From the NCBI RefSeq assembly GCF_014192745.1, contig NZ_JACHYJ010000002.1:434001-498000 (forward strand): a DNA stretch of 64,000 bases, in the 5' to 3' direction. The notes below the pieces were generated by a model that ran no database searches, had not been told where the DNA came from, and saw only the letters and a list, made by a program, of their open reading frames with translations. The stretch comes from Luteimonas sp. RC10 (lineage in GTDB: Bacteria > Pseudomonadota > Gammaproteobacteria > Xanthomonadales > Xanthomonadaceae). Positions 9,201-18,437 of the stretch are shown piece by piece. Numbering within the stretch: position 1 is the first letter of the stretch; every line of letters starts with the position of its first letter. The translations under genes and the position numbers were made by a program.

Positions 9201-9560
9201 GACACGGCCCCGGGCCTGTTCGATGCGCCGACGCCCGTCGACCCGGCGACCGACGCGGTCGAGCAGGTCGAAGCGGTCGAGGCCAAGGCCGCCGAGGTCG
9301 AGCGGCCCGAGGCGACCGACGCAGCGCCGCAGGCCACGGACGCAAATCCGGCAGCGGACACGGCGCCGGTCGGTAGTGACGTGGCGGCGCCGTCCCAGGC
9401 AGAATCGGGGGATGCGGCCGAGCCAGAGGCGCAGCCCGAGGCCGACGCCGAGCGCACTGACGCGCCCGGGTCCGCAGCCCCGACGGGGGCGCCGTCGGCG
9501 ACCGACGCCGAGGCCAAGCAGGACGCGCAGCCAGACCCACGTCCGAGCCGCGAGGCCTGA
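6291..9560 (+). CDS. rne: ribonuclease E
   Basis: Essential endonuclease that starts mRNA decay and processes rRNA and tRNA; acts at the inner membrane as the degradosome scaffold. 1089 residues. The N-terminal catalytic half is highly conserved: an S1 domain (about 35-125), 5' sensor and DNase I-like region with catalytic Asp301 and Asp344, and the zinc-link CPRC at 402-405, all two residues ahead of the E. coli numbering (303, 346, 404-407). From about residue 520 the protein becomes a low-complexity tail, very rich in Ala and Pro, with two basic RNA-binding-like patches (about 612-630 and an Arg-rich run at 786-800) and acidic stretches near the end. The tail has diverged too far to recognise enolase or PNPase sites by eye. 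Confidence 0.97.
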   Translation: MKRMLINATQAEELRVAIVDGQSLYDIDIEQPSREQKKSNIYKGRITRIEPSLEAAFVEYGAARHGFLPLKEVSRDYFQAGVDPNKGSIKELLREGQEVVVQVDKEERGNKGAALTTFISLAGRYMVLMPNSPTAGGVSRRIEGEDRAELKKAMDALNIPDDMGVIIRTAGVGRDAEELQWDLDYLLSIWRAIAEAALSKPSPFLIYQESRLITRALRDYMRADIAEILVDTPEMYAEARDFVEQVMPHNLRKLKHYTDDVPLFNRYQIESQIESAYERTVRLPSGGALVIDQTEALTAIDVNSARATKGGDIEETAFNTNLEAADEVARQLRLRDLGGLVVIDFIDMSSNKHQRDVENRLQNALKYDRARVQQNRISKFGLLEMSRQRLRASLGESSQIVCPRCEGHGRMRSIESLSLSIIRVAEEHAMKDNTGQVLVQAPVEIANYLLNEKRSALAEIEKRHGAPIIIVADEQLHTPHYEVSRIRENELGEETSRPSYQRGTPRRVATIALSKSNLNVPPPAVTNVRPAQPAPVREPKPEPAPAPAPAPVAAPAPAPAPASSGGFVGWLKTLFAAPAPAAPQPARQDTRAPRPDGQGQARDGQPRGEGRGNGRNGQRRDRRGSRSGGQGAQGAQTGAPAPAREEQAAAPQREARREQPSAQDKRPQERRQKQKPPRAPRPPRDEDEAVDSMTLPAVAAVSTPAAQATAPARTEVATAPSAAPAPAASPKPEASAAAEADRHVSALAADAASTPVAPAVVAADPTDDDQTDEVPAASDDDEAGNGRRRRGRRGGRRRRRGKAGDGSVAGDESQQDDDEAADDHGIVPSDRAQPEFDFDDLPAAPVQAPTSAPAPTPVAAPAPVPAAAAAVVATGAEVAAPAPVDIASESSSPAPASAPPTAPPLSTTEAPQTAVDAGMADTAGPAQDADPVDPAAMLSIPSAVETAQADADAAVPASPVERPTADTSSRDTAPGLFDAPTPVDPATDAVEQVEAVEAKAAEVERPEATDAAPQATDANPAADTAPVGSDVAAPSQAESGDAAEPEAQPEADAERTDAPGSAAPTGAPSATDAEAKQDAQPDPRPSREA

Positions 9561-9569
9561 GCCACACGA

Positions 9570-9600
9570 AAAAGCCCCGGCATGTCCGGGGCTTTTTTTG
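9570..9600. terminator. strong bidirectional intrinsic terminator
   Basis: Perfect 8-bp stem (AGCCCCGG at 9574-9581, CCGGGGCT at 9587-9594, 5-base loop) flanked by an A-run on the left and seven Ts on the right. It sits 10 bases after the rne stop and ends rne transcription. The A-run allows it to work in reverse too, facing transcripts from the oppositely oriented regulator gene. The following 9601-9806 shows nothing recognisable. Confidence 0.9.
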
Positions 9601-9806
9601 GTCTTGCGCCTGGGGCTGGGGCTCCGCGATGCCCGCGCACTCGATCGCCAGTCATGATGCTTGGCCGCAGATGCCGCACGACCGCAGGACTGAGAGAACA
9701 GCGCAACGGCCCTGCCTCGCCGCACCAGGCGACCGAGCCGCGGTGCACTCCGCGTTGCGGCAGCCGCCTGTGCGCGTGCGCGCAGGTATCGGTGGGCGCG
9801 GCGCGC

Positions 9807-10454
9807 CTACACCGCCATGTCGGGTGGCGCGATGCCGTACTGGCTCGCCAAGCGCGCCAACGCGATCGCATCCTGGATCTGCAACTTCTCGAACAACCGC
9901 GATTTGTGGGTATTGACGGTCTTCGCACTCAGACTCAGGCGTTTGGCGATGTCTTCCTGCCGCAACCCGTGCAGCAGTAGCATCGCGACCTCGAGTTCGC
10001 GGCTCGACAGCGCATCGAACGGCGTTCCATCGCCGTCGACGCCGGCCAGCGCCAGATTCTGCGCGATGGTGCTGGCGAGGTAACGCTTGCCACGCGCGAC
10101 ATCGCGCACCGCACGCACCAGTTCGCCGGCATCGCCGCCCTTGCCCACATAGCCCGAGGCGCCGGCTTCGATCAGCCGCCGCGGCATCGGGCCGTCCTCG
10201 AGGATCGACACCACGATCACCCGTGTCGGTGAGCCACCACGCACGATGCGCTCGGTGACCTCCAGGCCACTGACCCCGGGCAGGTGCAGGTCGCACAGCA
10301 CGATGTCGGGCTGCAGCTTGCGAATCTGCGGCAGCGCCTCCTCGCCACTCTGGGCCTCACCGACGACCTCGATATCGTCCTGGCCGTCGAGGATCATGCG
10401 CATGCCAGTGCGTACCAATGCATGGTCGTCGACCATGAACACACGAATCTTCAT
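9807..10454 (-). CDS. GacA/UvrY-type response regulator
   Basis: Two-component regulator of 215 residues: receiver domain with Asp9/Asp10, phospho-acceptor Asp55 (LCDLHLPG) and a Gly-Lys pair in the usual lysine position (GYVGKGG), then a LuxR-type helix-turn-helix (LSSRELEVAMLLLHGLRQEDI, KTVNTHKSRLFEKL). The linker phrase TPFDALSSRE is a hallmark of the GacA/UvrY branch, whose members switch secretion, biofilm and secondary metabolism through small RNAs that titrate CsrA/RsmA. No sensor kinase is adjacent, which is normal for this branch (BarA/GacS are encoded elsewhere). Orthology to gacA is likely but not proven, so no symbol is given. Confidence 0.85.
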   Translation of the reverse strand: MKIRVFMVDDHALVRTGMRMILDGQDDIEVVGEAQSGEEALPQIRKLQPDIVLCDLHLPGVSGLEVTERIVRGGSPTRVIVVSILEDGPMPRRLIEAGASGYVGKGGDAGELVRAVRDVARGKRYLASTIAQNLALAGVDGDGTPFDALSSRELEVAMLLLHGLRQEDIAKRLSLSAKTVNTHKSRLFEKLQIQDAIALARLASQYGIAPPDMAV

Positions 10455-10537
10455 CCTTGTTGTCCCGTTGTATTCCCCAGAACGAGGCTAAGCGTTGCGT
10501 CGCGGTGGCCGCAAGTCGGAGAAATCCGACCGCAAGG

Positions 10538-11164
10538 TCAGTGGGTGCCGCGCTCGCGCGTCATCAGGACCCGAAGGTCGTCGACCATCTGTGCGACCGG
10601 CTGATCGTACTGGAAGGCCAATTGCAGGCGGCCGTCGGGCCCGATCACGTAGTTCACCATCGTGTGGTCCATCGCATACGACGACCGGGTGGGCACCTGC
10701 CGGTAAGTCACGCGGAACGTCTGCGCCGCCAGCCGCGTCTGCATCGCATCGCCGCGCAAGGCGACGATGCCGTCGCCGAATGCACGCACGTATTCCTCGA
10801 GCACCGCGCCGGTGTCGCGCTCGGGATCGACGGTGACGAACACGATCCGCAGCCGTTGACCGTCCTCGCCCAACGCGCGGCGCACCTGAGTGGCCTTGAG
10901 CAGGCTGGTCGGGCAGACCTCGGGACAATGGGTATAGCCGAACGACAGCAGGACGTAGTCGCCGCGGAAATCGCCCAGGCCACGCGGGTGGCCGTCGGTG
11001 TCCTGCAGATCCAGACTGCGCCCGTACGACACGCCCGACAGGTCGGTGCCGTGGAACGGGCCGGCAGGCGGCGACGCACAGGCCGACAGCGCGAGCGCGA
11101 GACAAAGAACAGGGGGCAGCAACGATCGCACGGGGACGTTTGAGGATTCGGGAAGGACAACCAC
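10538..11164 (-). CDS. SCO1/SenC copper chaperone lipoprotein
   Basis: Inserts copper into the CuA site of cytochrome c oxidase, or acts as a periplasmic thiol reductase. The 208-residue protein has a signal with lipobox (LSAC, Cys29), a thioredoxin fold and the copper ligands Cys80 and Cys84 (THCPEVCP) plus His167 (AMDHTMVNYV), all as in the SCO1 family. The ATG at 11164 gives an N-terminus of normal length. The gene lies 83 bases upstream of the GacA-like regulator on the same strand, and the oxidase genes are not in this window. Confidence 0.93.
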   Translation of the reverse strand: MVVLPESSNVPVRSLLPPVLCLALALSACASPPAGPFHGTDLSGVSYGRSLDLQDTDGHPRGLGDFRGDYVLLSFGYTHCPEVCPTSLLKATQVRRALGEDGQRLRIVFVTVDPERDTGAVLEEYVRAFGDGIVALRGDAMQTRLAAQTFRVTYRQVPTRSSYAMDHTMVNYVIGPDGRLQLAFQYDQPVAQMVDDLRVLMTRERGTH

Positions 11165-11279
11165 AGCGCCGCGTGAGCGCCAGGCCCCATGATTCTAGGC
11201 GCTGGGCGCTGAAGGCCCGGTTGCGACCGATCGTCGCAGCCCCCGCGCGGCGGCCCGGGCCCGCGGGGTCGAAGACCGG

Positions 11280-12440
11280 CTACAGGGTGCGCAACCGCGC
11301 AATCGCCGCGTCGAGCGTGGCCGGATTCTTGGCAAAGCACAGCCGTGCCAGCCGCTGGCCCTGCGGGGGCCGGGCGTAGAACGGCGAGAGCGGGATCGCG
11401 GCCACGCCCTTGTCGGTCGTCAGCCAGCGGCAGAACGCCGCATCGTCGAGGTCGCTGACCGCCGAGTAGTCGACGAGCTGGAAGTAGCCGCCGGGCACCG
11501 GCAGCGGCCGCAGGCGGGTCGTCGCCAACTGCGCGGCGAAGGCGTCGCGCTTGGCCTGATAAAACGCACCCAGTTGCTCGTAGTGCTCGGGTTCCTCGCG
11601 CAGCATCGCCGCAAACGCGTGCTGGGCCGGCGCGAACGTGCAGAACACGTTGTACTGGTGGACCTTGCGGAACTCCGCGCTCAGCGCCGGCGGCGCGATG
11701 CAGTAGCCGAGCTTCCAGCCGGTGCAGTGATAGGTCTTGCCGAAGCTCGAGACCACGAATGCACGCTCGCGCAGCGCCGGATAGCGCAGCGCCGACTCAT
11801 GGCGCGCGCCATCGAAGACGATGTGCTCGTAGACCTCGTCCGACAGCAGGTAGATGCCGGTCTCGGCGACGATGTCGGCGATTGCCTGCATGTCGTCGGC
11901 CGTGAACATCGCGCCCGAGGGGTTGTGCGGACTGTTGACGATCAGCAGGCGGGTGCGCGGCGTGGTCGCCTCGCGCACGCGCTGCCAGTCGGGTGCGAAG
12001 GTGGCCGGATCGAGCGGCACGTGCACCGCGACCGCGCCCGCCAGCTCGATCGCCGGCTCGTAGCTGTCGTAGGCCGGGTCGAGCACGATCACCTCTTCCC
12101 CGGCGCGCACGACCGCGTGGATCGCATTGAACAGCGCCTCGGTCGCACCGCTGGTCACGGTGACCTCGGTCTCGGGATCGGGGGAATGGCCGTAGACGCG
12201 CGCGGTCTTCTCGGCGATCGCCTGGCGCAGCGCCGGGATACCGGTCATCGGCGCGTACTGGTTGTGGCCGGCACGCATCGCCTCGGCGAGCGCGTCGACC
12301 AGACGCTGGGGCACCTCGAAGTCCGGAAAGCCCTGTCCGAGATTGACCGCGCCGTGCTCGGCCGCCAACTGCGACATCACGGTGAAGATCGTGGTGCCGA
12401 CCTTGGGCAGCTTGGTCCGGATCATCTGGCCTGCGTCCAT
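11280..12440 (-). CDS. ybdL: methionine aminotransferase (YbdL-type)
   Basis: PLP-dependent class I/II aminotransferase, 386 residues, highly similar along its length to E. coli YbdL, which transaminates methionine and other bulky amino acids with 2-oxo-4-methylthiobutanoate. Shared landmarks are KLPKVGTTIFTVMSQLA, NLGQGFPDF, NQYAPMTG, NSPHNPSG and SSFGKTYHCTGWKLGY, the last holding the PLP lysine. The reading frame is open to 12599, but the extra part runs through a palindromic repeat and is unlikely to be translated. I chose ATG 12440; ATG 12425 aligns equally well with YbdL. It could serve methionine salvage, but no salvage genes are next to it. Confidence 0.9.
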   Translation of the reverse strand: MDAGQMIRTKLPKVGTTIFTVMSQLAAEHGAVNLGQGFPDFEVPQRLVDALAEAMRAGHNQYAPMTGIPALRQAIAEKTARVYGHSPDPETEVTVTSGATEALFNAIHAVVRAGEEVIVLDPAYDSYEPAIELAGAVAVHVPLDPATFAPDWQRVREATTPRTRLLIVNSPHNPSGAMFTADDMQAIADIVAETGIYLLSDEVYEHIVFDGARHESALRYPALRERAFVVSSFGKTYHCTGWKLGYCIAPPALSAEFRKVHQYNVFCTFAPAQHAFAAMLREEPEHYEQLGAFYQAKRDAFAAQLATTRLRPLPVPGGYFQLVDYSAVSDLDDAAFCRWLTTDKGVAAIPLSPFYARPPQGQRLARLCFAKNPATLDAAIARLRTL

Positions 12441-12472
12441 CGTGAAAGGGCACCGAGTGTACGGGCCATCTG

Positions 12473-12536
12473 CCCCAAAACCGGGGTCAGCGTGCAATTT
12501 CACCAGAAAATTGCACTCTGACCCGGGTTTTGGGGT
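12473..12536. repeat. REP-like palindromic element
   Basis: Near-perfect inverted repeat of about 29-base arms: CCCCAAAACC, GGGTCAG and GTGCAATTT on the left (12473-12501) mirrored as AAATTGCAC, CTGACCC and GGTTTTGGGG on the right (12506-12535), with a very short loop. The core GGGTCAGAGTGCAATTT is a motif I recall from REP-type repeats of many proteobacterial genomes. It lies between two divergent genes, so it is not a terminator for either. It is AT-richer than its surroundings. Confidence 0.8.
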
Positions 12537-12637
12537 GCGCGTCGGGGGCGGCATTGACCCAGCGCAATGCCGGGGGCGTCGGCAGTCCCTAGAATGCACG
12601 TCCGACGCGGCCCTTCTGCCCGCCGACCGCCTGCCCG

Positions 12638-13273
12638 ATGCCCGCTGCCGTTCCGCCCCTGCTCGCCACCCGCGGCCTGCGCTTCTCGCGTGACGAGCGT
12701 CCGGTCTTCGGGCCGCTGGACTTCGCGGTGCAGGCCGGCGAGGCGCTGCTGGTGCGCGGCGGCAACGGCGTTGGCAAGACCACGTTGCTGCGCGTGCTGG
12801 CCGGATTGCTCGAGGCCGACGACGGCACGGTCGAAGTCGCCGGCCGCCCGATCGCCCGCGCGATGCGCGCCGGCACCATGGCCTATCTGGGCCATCTGCC
12901 CGGGCTGAAGGCCGACCTGGACGCGGTCGAGAACCTCGCGTTCCTGGCGCGCCTGCAGGGCTGCCGGACGAGCCAGACGACCGAGCGTGCGCTCGCTGTC
13001 GTCGGCTTGGCCGCGCACGCGCATCTGCTGGTGCGGCAGATGTCGGCCGGGCAGAAGAAGCGCCTGTCGCTGGCGCGGCTGTGGATGTCGCCCGCCCCGC
13101 TGTGGCTGCTCGACGAGCCCTACGCCAATCTCGACCTGCAGGGCATCGAGCTGGTCAACCGCATGGTCCGCGCCCAGCTCGACGACGGCGGCGCGGCGCT
13201 GGTCACCACCCATGGCGCCTATGCCGCGCCGCCGGTGCGCACCCGCGAGCTGTGCCTGGATCCAGCGGCATGA
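12638..13273 (+). CDS. ccmA: cytochrome c maturation ABC transporter ATP-binding protein CcmA
   Basis: ATPase of the CcmABCD complex; ATP hydrolysis releases haem-loaded CcmE from CcmC. 211 residues with Walker [10 protein letters not shown] (41-49), signature [14 protein letters not shown] and Walker B PLWLLDEP. First gene of a nine-gene operon; its stop overlaps the ccmB start (ATGA at 13270). The start ATG at 12638 gives the expected N-terminus (short lead into [10 protein letters not shown]). No ribosome site stands out. Confidence 0.96.
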   Translation: MPAAVPPLLATRGLRFSRDERPVFGPLDFAVQAGEALLVRGGNGVGKTTLLRVLAGLLEADDGTVEVAGRPIARAMRAGTMAYLGHLPGLKADLDAVENLAFLARLQGCRTSQTTERALAVVGLAAHAHLLVRQMSAGQKKRLSLARLWMSPAPLWLLDEPYANLDLQGIELVNRMVRAQLDDGGAALVTTHGAYAAPPVRTRELCLDPAA

Positions 13274-13959
13274 GTGCGCCGCTGCCCACCCTCGCCGGCA
13301 GCGCCCGGGCGCTGATCGCACGCGATCTGCGACTGCTGTGGCGCCGGCGCGGCGACGCGTTCCAGCCGGCGCTGTTCGCGCTGATCGTCATCGTGTTGTT
13401 CGCGCTGGCGCTGGGCAGCGACGCGGCGATGCTGGCCCGGGTCGCGCCGGGCGTGCTGTGGGTCGCGGCGCTGCTGTCGGGACTGCTGGCGCTCGACACG
13501 CTGTTCCGCGGCGATGCCGACGACGGCTCGCTCGAGCAGTGGATGCTCGCCCCGGTCCCGCTGGCCTGGCTGGTGCTGGTGCGCACGGTGTCGCATTGGG
13601 CGACCACGACCTTGCCGTTGCTGCTGGCCGCGCCGCTGCTGGCCGAACTGCTGGGGCTGCCTCGCGCGCAGCTGCCGGTGCTGCTGGCGGGACTCGCGCT
13701 GGGCACACCGCTGCTGAGCCTGCTCGGTGCGGTCGTCGCCGCGCTGACCATCGGCATGCGCCGTTCCGGTATCCTGTTGGCGCTGCTCGCGCTGCCGCTG
13801 TACGTCCCGGTGCTGGTGTTCGGCGCCGGCAGCGTGGCGATCTCGGCCCAGGGCCACGATCCGACCGGCGGCCTGCTGCTGCTCGGCGCCGGGCTCGTCG
13901 CCGCCGTGGTGTTGGCGCCCGTCGCCGCCGCCGCCGCCATCCGCATCGCGCTGACCTGA
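13270..13959 (+). CDS. ccmB: cytochrome c maturation permease CcmB
   Basis: Membrane subunit paired with CcmA in the haem-handling ABC complex. 229 residues, six predicted membrane segments, with the CcmB-typical start [19 protein letters not shown] and the [20 protein letters not shown] loop. Starts by ATGA overlap with ccmA. A gap of about 105 bases follows before ccmC, the only notable break in the operon; no terminator or promoter is evident in it. Confidence 0.95.
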   Translation: MSAPLPTLAGSARALIARDLRLLWRRRGDAFQPALFALIVIVLFALALGSDAAMLARVAPGVLWVAALLSGLLALDTLFRGDADDGSLEQWMLAPVPLAWLVLVRTVSHWATTTLPLLLAAPLLAELLGLPRAQLPVLLAGLALGTPLLSLLGAVVAALTIGMRRSGILLALLALPLYVPVLVFGAGSVAISAQGHDPTGGLLLLGAGLVAAVVLAPVAAAAAIRIALT

Positions 13960-14064
13960 GGTCATGCAGCCAATGACCGCCACCGATGCATCACCGTTCC
14001 GCCCGCGGCCCGGTGCCGCGCCGCACGCTCCCGCCAGCCCGTTCACGCCAGCACGCCCGCACGC

Positions 14065-14823
14065 ATGAATCCCATCGTCCTCTGGTTCCATCAGCTCGGC
14101 TCGCCACCGACCTTCGACCGCTTCGCGCGGCGCTGGGCGCCATGGGCCTATGGCCTGGCGCTGCTGACGATGGCCGTCGGCCTGTACGGCGCGCTGTTCC
14201 AGGTCCCGGCCGACTACCAGCAGGGCGACAGCTTCCGGATCCTCTACATCCATGTGCCCAGCGCCTGGATGAGCCTGGCGGTATTCGCGCTGATGGCGCT
14301 CTACGGCGCGATCGCGCTGATCTGGCGGATCAAGCTGTGCGAGATCCTGGCGATGGCCTGCGCGCCGATCGGGGCGGCCTTCACCGTGATCACGCTGGTG
14401 ACCGGCTCGATCTGGGGCAAGCCGATGTGGGGCACCTGGTGGGACTGGGATCCGCGCCTGACCACGCAGTTGATCCTGCTGTTCCTGTACCTCGGGGTGA
14501 TCGGCCTGTACCAGTCGATCGAGGACCGCCGCACGGCCGCACGCGCGGCATCGCTGCTGGCGATCGTCGGCGTCGCGCTGCTGCCGATCATCCGCTACTC
14601 GGTGGTGTGGTGGGACTCGCTGCACCAGGGCCAGACGATCCGCGTGTTCGGCCAGTCGAGCATGGACGCGAGCATGATCGGCCCATTGCTGTGGATGATC
14701 GTGGCGACCAAGTTCTGGTTCGTCGGGTCGCTGCTGGCGCGCGCGCGCGCCGACAACCTGCGCCGCGAAGCGGGCAAGGACTGGGTGCGGCGGATGGCCG
14801 GCGCACCGGGAGAACACGCATGA
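14065..14823 (+). CDS. ccmC: haem lyase/exporter subunit CcmC
   Basis: Integral membrane protein that attaches haem covalently to CcmE. 252 residues with six membrane segments and the Trp-rich signature [12 protein letters not shown] on a periplasmic loop, flanked by conserved histidines (YIHVPSAW and SLHQG). The ATG at 14065 gives a family-like N-terminus. Overlaps ccmD by ATGA. Confidence 0.96.
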   Translation: MNPIVLWFHQLGSPPTFDRFARRWAPWAYGLALLTMAVGLYGALFQVPADYQQGDSFRILYIHVPSAWMSLAVFALMALYGAIALIWRIKLCEILAMACAPIGAAFTVITLVTGSIWGKPMWGTWWDWDPRLTTQLILLFLYLGVIGLYQSIEDRRTAARAASLLAIVGVALLPIIRYSVVWWDSLHQGQTIRVFGQSSMDASMIGPLLWMIVATKFWFVGSLLARARADNLRREAGKDWVRRMAGAPGEHA

Positions 14824-14993
14824 GCTATCTGGAATACGTCGTCGCCGCCTACGCGGTGTTCGCGGCCGTGCTGGTGTGGGACTTCGTCGCCCCGCGCATC
14901 CGCATCGCGCAGACGCTGCGTGCGGTCCGCACCCTCGAGGCGCGCCGCCAGGCCGCCGTCGTCCCCGCCCCCGATACGGAGCTGACCCGATGA
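14820..14993 (+). CDS. ccmD: cytochrome c maturation small protein CcmD
   Basis: Single-pass membrane protein of 57 residues needed to release holo-CcmE from CcmABC. One N-terminal membrane segment ([20 protein letters not shown]) followed by a basic cytoplasmic tail, the normal CcmD plan. Identified by position between ccmC and ccmE, both joined to it by four-base ATGA overlaps, and by its hydropathy pattern; sequence conservation in this family is low. Confidence 0.9.
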   Translation: MSYLEYVVAAYAVFAAVLVWDFVAPRIRIAQTLRAVRTLEARRQAAVVPAPDTELTR

Positions 14994-15466
14994 ACCCCGT
15001 CCGCAAACGCCGCCTGGGCTTCGTCGTCGCGCTCGCCGCCGCCGGCGCGCTGTCGGCCACGCTGATCGCCTTCGCGTTGCAGCGCAACGTCTCGTATCTC
15101 TATACCCCGGCCGAGGTGCTGGCCGGCACCGCCGGCCCCGCGGTCGCCTCGGGCCAAGCGCGCTTCCGCCTCGGCGGCATGGTCGCCGATGGATCGTTCT
15201 CGCGCGCCACCGGCTCGATGGAAGCGCACTTCCGCGTCACCGATGGCGATGCCGAGCTGCCGGTCAGCTACACCGGCATCCTCCCCGACCTGTTCCGCGA
15301 GAACCAGGCCGTCGTCGCGACCGGGCGCATGGCCGACGGCGTATTCGTCGCCGAACAGGTGCTGGCCAAGCACGACGAGACCTACGTGCCCAAGGAGGTC
15401 GCCGACAAGATGGGCCTGGCCCACGACAAGCACGGGGTCGCGACGCCGGCCGAGGCCGCGCAATGA
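14990..15466 (+). CDS. ccmE: haem chaperone CcmE
   Basis: Periplasmic haem carrier anchored by an N-terminal membrane helix (about 10-30). 158 residues with an OB-fold domain and the covalent haem ligand His128 plus Tyr132 in [13 protein letters not shown], equal to His130/Tyr134 of E. coli. Takes haem from CcmC and hands it to CcmF/H for ligation to apo-cytochromes such as those at 0.8-1.6 kb. Starts by ATGA overlap with ccmD. Confidence 0.97.
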   Translation: MNPVRKRRLGFVVALAAAGALSATLIAFALQRNVSYLYTPAEVLAGTAGPAVASGQARFRLGGMVADGSFSRATGSMEAHFRVTDGDAELPVSYTGILPDLFRENQAVVATGRMADGVFVAEQVLAKHDETYVPKEVADKMGLAHDKHGVATPAEAAQ

Positions 15467-15502
15467 CGGCGATGGTCTGCGGGCCGCGCCCGGAGCGCAC
15501 CG

Positions 15503-17437
15503 ATGCTGCCTGAACTCGGTCAGATCACCCTGCTGCTGGCGCTGGTCGCCTCGCTGCTGCAGACCGTGCTGCCGCTGCTCGGCGCGCGGCGCGGCATCGC
15601 GCCGTGGATGGCGACCGCGCGACCGGCCGCTTACGCGCAGGCGATCCTGCTGCTCGCCGCCTGGGTGCTGCTCACCGTCGCCTTCATGGTGCAGGACTTC
15701 TCGGTGCGCTACGTGACCGACAACTCCAACCTGCTGCTGCCGATGGTCTACCGGATCACCGCGGTGTGGGGCGGCCATGAAGGCTCGCTGCTGCTGTGGG
15801 GCTTTCTGCTGGCGTGCTGGAACGGCGCGGTGGCCTGGGGCTCGCGCGACGTGCCCGATGTGGTGCTGGCCCGTGTGCTCGGGATCATGGGCGCGATCTG
15901 CTTCGGCTTCCTGGCGTTTCTGATCTTCACCAGCAATCCCTTCGACCGCATCCTGCCGATGCCGCTCGACGGCCGCGATCTCAACCCGCTGCTGCAGGAC
16001 CCGGGCATGATCGTGCACCCGCCGATGCTCTACATCGGCTATTCGGGCTTCATGGTGCCGTTCGCATTCGCGATCGCCGCGCTGCTCGACGGTCGCATCG
16101 ATGCGCGCTGGCTGCGCTGGACGCGGCCGTGGACCAACGTGGCCTGGGCGTTTCTGACCATCGGCATCGCGCTCGGCTCGTGGTGGGCGTATGCGGAACT
16201 GGGCTGGGGCGGCTGGTGGTTCTGGGATCCGGTCGAGAACGCCAGTTTCATGCCGTGGTTGGCCGGCGCGGCGCTGATCCATTCGCAGGCGGTGACCGAG
16301 AAGCGCGGCAGCTTCCACGGCTGGACGCTGCTGCTGGCGATCGCCGCATTCTCGCTGTCGCTGCTGGGCGCATTCCTGGTGCGCTCGGGTGTGCTGACCA
16401 GCGTGCACAGCTTCGCGGCCGACCCGGCACGCGGCCTGTTCATCCTGGTGTTCCTGGGGGTCGTCGTCGGCGGCTCACTGCTGCTCTATGCGCTGCGCGC
16501 ACCCGATGGCCGCGGCGGCAAGCCGTTCACCGCGACCTCGCGCGAAACCCTGCTGCTGGCCAACAATCTGCTGCTGGTGGCGGCCTGCGCGATGGTGCTG
16601 CTGGGCACGCTGTATCCGCTGCTGGCCGACGCGCTGGACCTGGGCAAGATCTCGGTCGGTCCGCCGTACTTCTCGCTGCTGTTCCTGGTGCTGATGGCGC
16701 CACTGGTCCTGCTGCTGCCGTTCGGCCCGCTGACACGGTGGCAGAACGACGCGGCCAGCCGCCCGCTGCGCATGCTTGCGCCCTGGGCGGTGCTGGCGCT
16801 GGTGCTCGGCGCGATCGGTTTCTATGTGGCCCCGCAAGGCCCGTGGAAGGTCGCGATGGGCATCGCGGGTGCGGTGTGGGTCGCCGCCGGCACGCTGCGC
16901 TTCGTCTGGGTGCGGCTGCGCACCGGCTCCAAGCGCTTTACGCCCGAGATGACCGGCATGCTGCTCGGCCACCTGGGCATCGCGGTGTTCCTGGTCGGCG
17001 CATTGCTGGTCGAGGCGCTCAATGTCCAGCGCGAAGTCGCATTGGCACCCGGTCAGACGCTGGAGATGGGCCGCGATGCGTTCGTGCTCGACGGCGTCGA
17101 GCACCACGAGGGACCGAACTACATTTCCGACCGCGGCACCGTGCGCATGCTGCGCGACGACCGCCTGGTCGCCACGTTGCACCCCGAGAAACGTGCCTAC
17201 GTCAGCGGCGGCCAGGTGATGACCGAGAGCGCGATCCAGGCGGGGGTGACCCGCGACGTCTATGTCGCGCTCGGCGAGCCGCTCGGCGGCGGCGCCTGGG
17301 CGCTGCGTGTGCACGTCAAGCCGTTCGTGCGCTGGATCTGGGCCGGCGCGTTCCTGATGGCGCTGGGGGCGTTCATTGTCGCCGGTGATCGCCGTTTCCG
17401 CCGCCCGCCGTCGCCGCGCAGGGAGCCGTCCGCATGA
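15503..17437 (+). CDS. ccmF: cytochrome c haem lyase subunit CcmF
   Basis: Large membrane protein (644 residues, about 14 membrane segments) that ligates haem to the CxxCH of apo-cytochrome c. Contains the Trp-rich haem-handling motif GGWWFWDPVENASFMPW, AVWGGHEGSLLLW and the conserved periplasmic C-terminal domain. 37 bases separate it from ccmE and it overlaps ccmG by ATGA. Start ATG 15503 gives MLPELGQITLLLALV, the usual family N-terminus. Confidence 0.97.
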   Translation: MLPELGQITLLLALVASLLQTVLPLLGARRGIAPWMATARPAAYAQAILLLAAWVLLTVAFMVQDFSVRYVTDNSNLLLPMVYRITAVWGGHEGSLLLWGFLLACWNGAVAWGSRDVPDVVLARVLGIMGAICFGFLAFLIFTSNPFDRILPMPLDGRDLNPLLQDPGMIVHPPMLYIGYSGFMVPFAFAIAALLDGRIDARWLRWTRPWTNVAWAFLTIGIALGSWWAYAELGWGGWWFWDPVENASFMPWLAGAALIHSQAVTEKRGSFHGWTLLLAIAAFSLSLLGAFLVRSGVLTSVHSFAADPARGLFILVFLGVVVGGSLLLYALRAPDGRGGKPFTATSRETLLLANNLLLVAACAMVLLGTLYPLLADALDLGKISVGPPYFSLLFLVLMAPLVLLLPFGPLTRWQNDAASRPLRMLAPWAVLALVLGAIGFYVAPQGPWKVAMGIAGAVWVAAGTLRFVWVRLRTGSKRFTPEMTGMLLGHLGIAVFLVGALLVEALNVQREVALAPGQTLEMGRDAFVLDGVEHHEGPNYISDRGTVRMLRDDRLVATLHPEKRAYVSGGQVMTESAIQAGVTRDVYVALGEPLGGGAWALRVHVKPFVRWIWAGAFLMALGAFIVAGDRRFRRPPSPRREPSA

Positions 17438-17997
17438 GCACGTCCCCGACCCGTCGCTCCCGCGGCCGCTGGTTGCCGCTGGCGGTCTTCGCGGCAATCG
17501 CCGTGCTGCTCGCCGCGGGCGTCTGGCTGAGCCGCAATCCCAATCGCGACGCCCTGCCCTCGCCGCTGATCGGCAAGCCCGCGCCCGACTTCCGCCTGCC
17601 GGCGCTGCATGAGCCGGGCCGGATGGTGACCGCGGCCGAGCTGCGCGGCGAACCCTACCTGCTCAATGTCTGGGGCAGTTGGTGTCCGGGCTGCCGCGAG
17701 GAACATGCGGTGATCAGCGAGTTCGCCAAGACCAAGCGCGTGCGCGTGATCGGCTACAACTGGAAGGACGAGCACAGCGATGCGCTGCGCTGGCTCGAGC
17801 AGTTCGGCAATCCGTACTGGCTGGTGCTGGTGGACTACGAGGGCCACGCGGCGATCGACTGGGGCATCTACGGCGCACCGGAGACCTTCCTGGTCGACGG
17901 CGACGGCACCATCGTCTGGAAGTACGTCGGCCCGATGACCCCCGAGGTGCTGCGCACGCAGTTGCTGCCGCAGGTCGAACGGCTGGAGGCGCCATGA
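17434..17997 (+). CDS. ccmG: thiol:disulfide interchange protein CcmG/DsbE
   Basis: Membrane-anchored periplasmic thioredoxin that keeps the CxxCH cysteines of apo-cytochromes reduced. 187 residues: anchor helix at about 12-32, then a thioredoxin fold with active site WCPGC (Cys84, Cys87) and the family EKRVRVIGYNWKD-type and GVYGAPETF-type motifs (here IYGAPETFLVDGDG). Translationally coupled to ccmF and ccmH by ATGA overlaps. Confidence 0.96.
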   Translation: MSTSPTRRSRGRWLPLAVFAAIAVLLAAGVWLSRNPNRDALPSPLIGKPAPDFRLPALHEPGRMVTAAELRGEPYLLNVWGSWCPGCREEHAVISEFAKTKRVRVIGYNWKDEHSDALRWLEQFGNPYWLVLVDYEGHAAIDWGIYGAPETFLVDGDGTIVWKYVGPMTPEVLRTQLLPQVERLEAP

Positions 17998-18437
17998 TCC
18001 GTGCGCTCTTGCTCGCACTGGCCCTGTGCCTGGCCTGGCCGCCCGCGGCCCGCGCGCAGGCGGCCGTCGATCCGGCGCCACTGACGTTCGAAAACGCCGC
18101 CGAAGAAAAGCGCTTCCGCAGTCTGATCCTCGAATTGCGCTGCGTGATGTGCCAGAACCAGTCGCTGGCCGATTCCAATGCGCAGATCGCCCATGACCTG
18201 CGCCGTGAAGTGCTCACGCTGATGCGCCGCGGGCAGAGCGATGCGCAGATCCGCGAGCATCTGGTCGCGCGCTACGGGGAGTTCGTGCTCTATCGCCCGC
18301 GTGTCGGGCCGGCGACCTGGCTGCTGTGGTTCGGCCCGTTGCTCGTGCTCGGCGCCGGTGGCGTGGTGATCTGGCGGATCGTGGCCGCGCGTCGTCGCGA
18401 GCCGTTGCCGCCGATCGATGAACCCCAGGAGTGGTAA
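17994..18437 (+). CDS. ccmH: cytochrome c maturation thiol reductase CcmH
   Basis: Periplasmic dithiol protein that presents reduced apo-cytochrome to CcmF. 147 residues with a signal peptide (cleavage near ARAQA), the three-helix CcmH domain with LRCVMCQNQSLADSNAQIA (Cys50, Cys53) and a C-terminal membrane anchor (WLLWFGPLLVLGAGGVVIW). This is the short CcmH; the TPR part that is fused in E. coli is a separate gene (ccmI) here. Confidence 0.96.
   Translation: MIRALLLALALCLAWPPAARAQAAVDPAPLTFENAAEEKRFRSLILELRCVMCQNQSLADSNAQIAHDLRREVLTLMRRGQSDAQIREHLVARYGEFVLYRPRVGPATWLLWFGPLLVLGAGGVVIWRIVAARRREPLPPIDEPQEW

Noticed and set aside
12441-12599. N-terminal extension of the YbdL-type aminotransferase
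   Set aside because: The added residues are encoded by the palindromic repeat and have no counterpart in YbdL.
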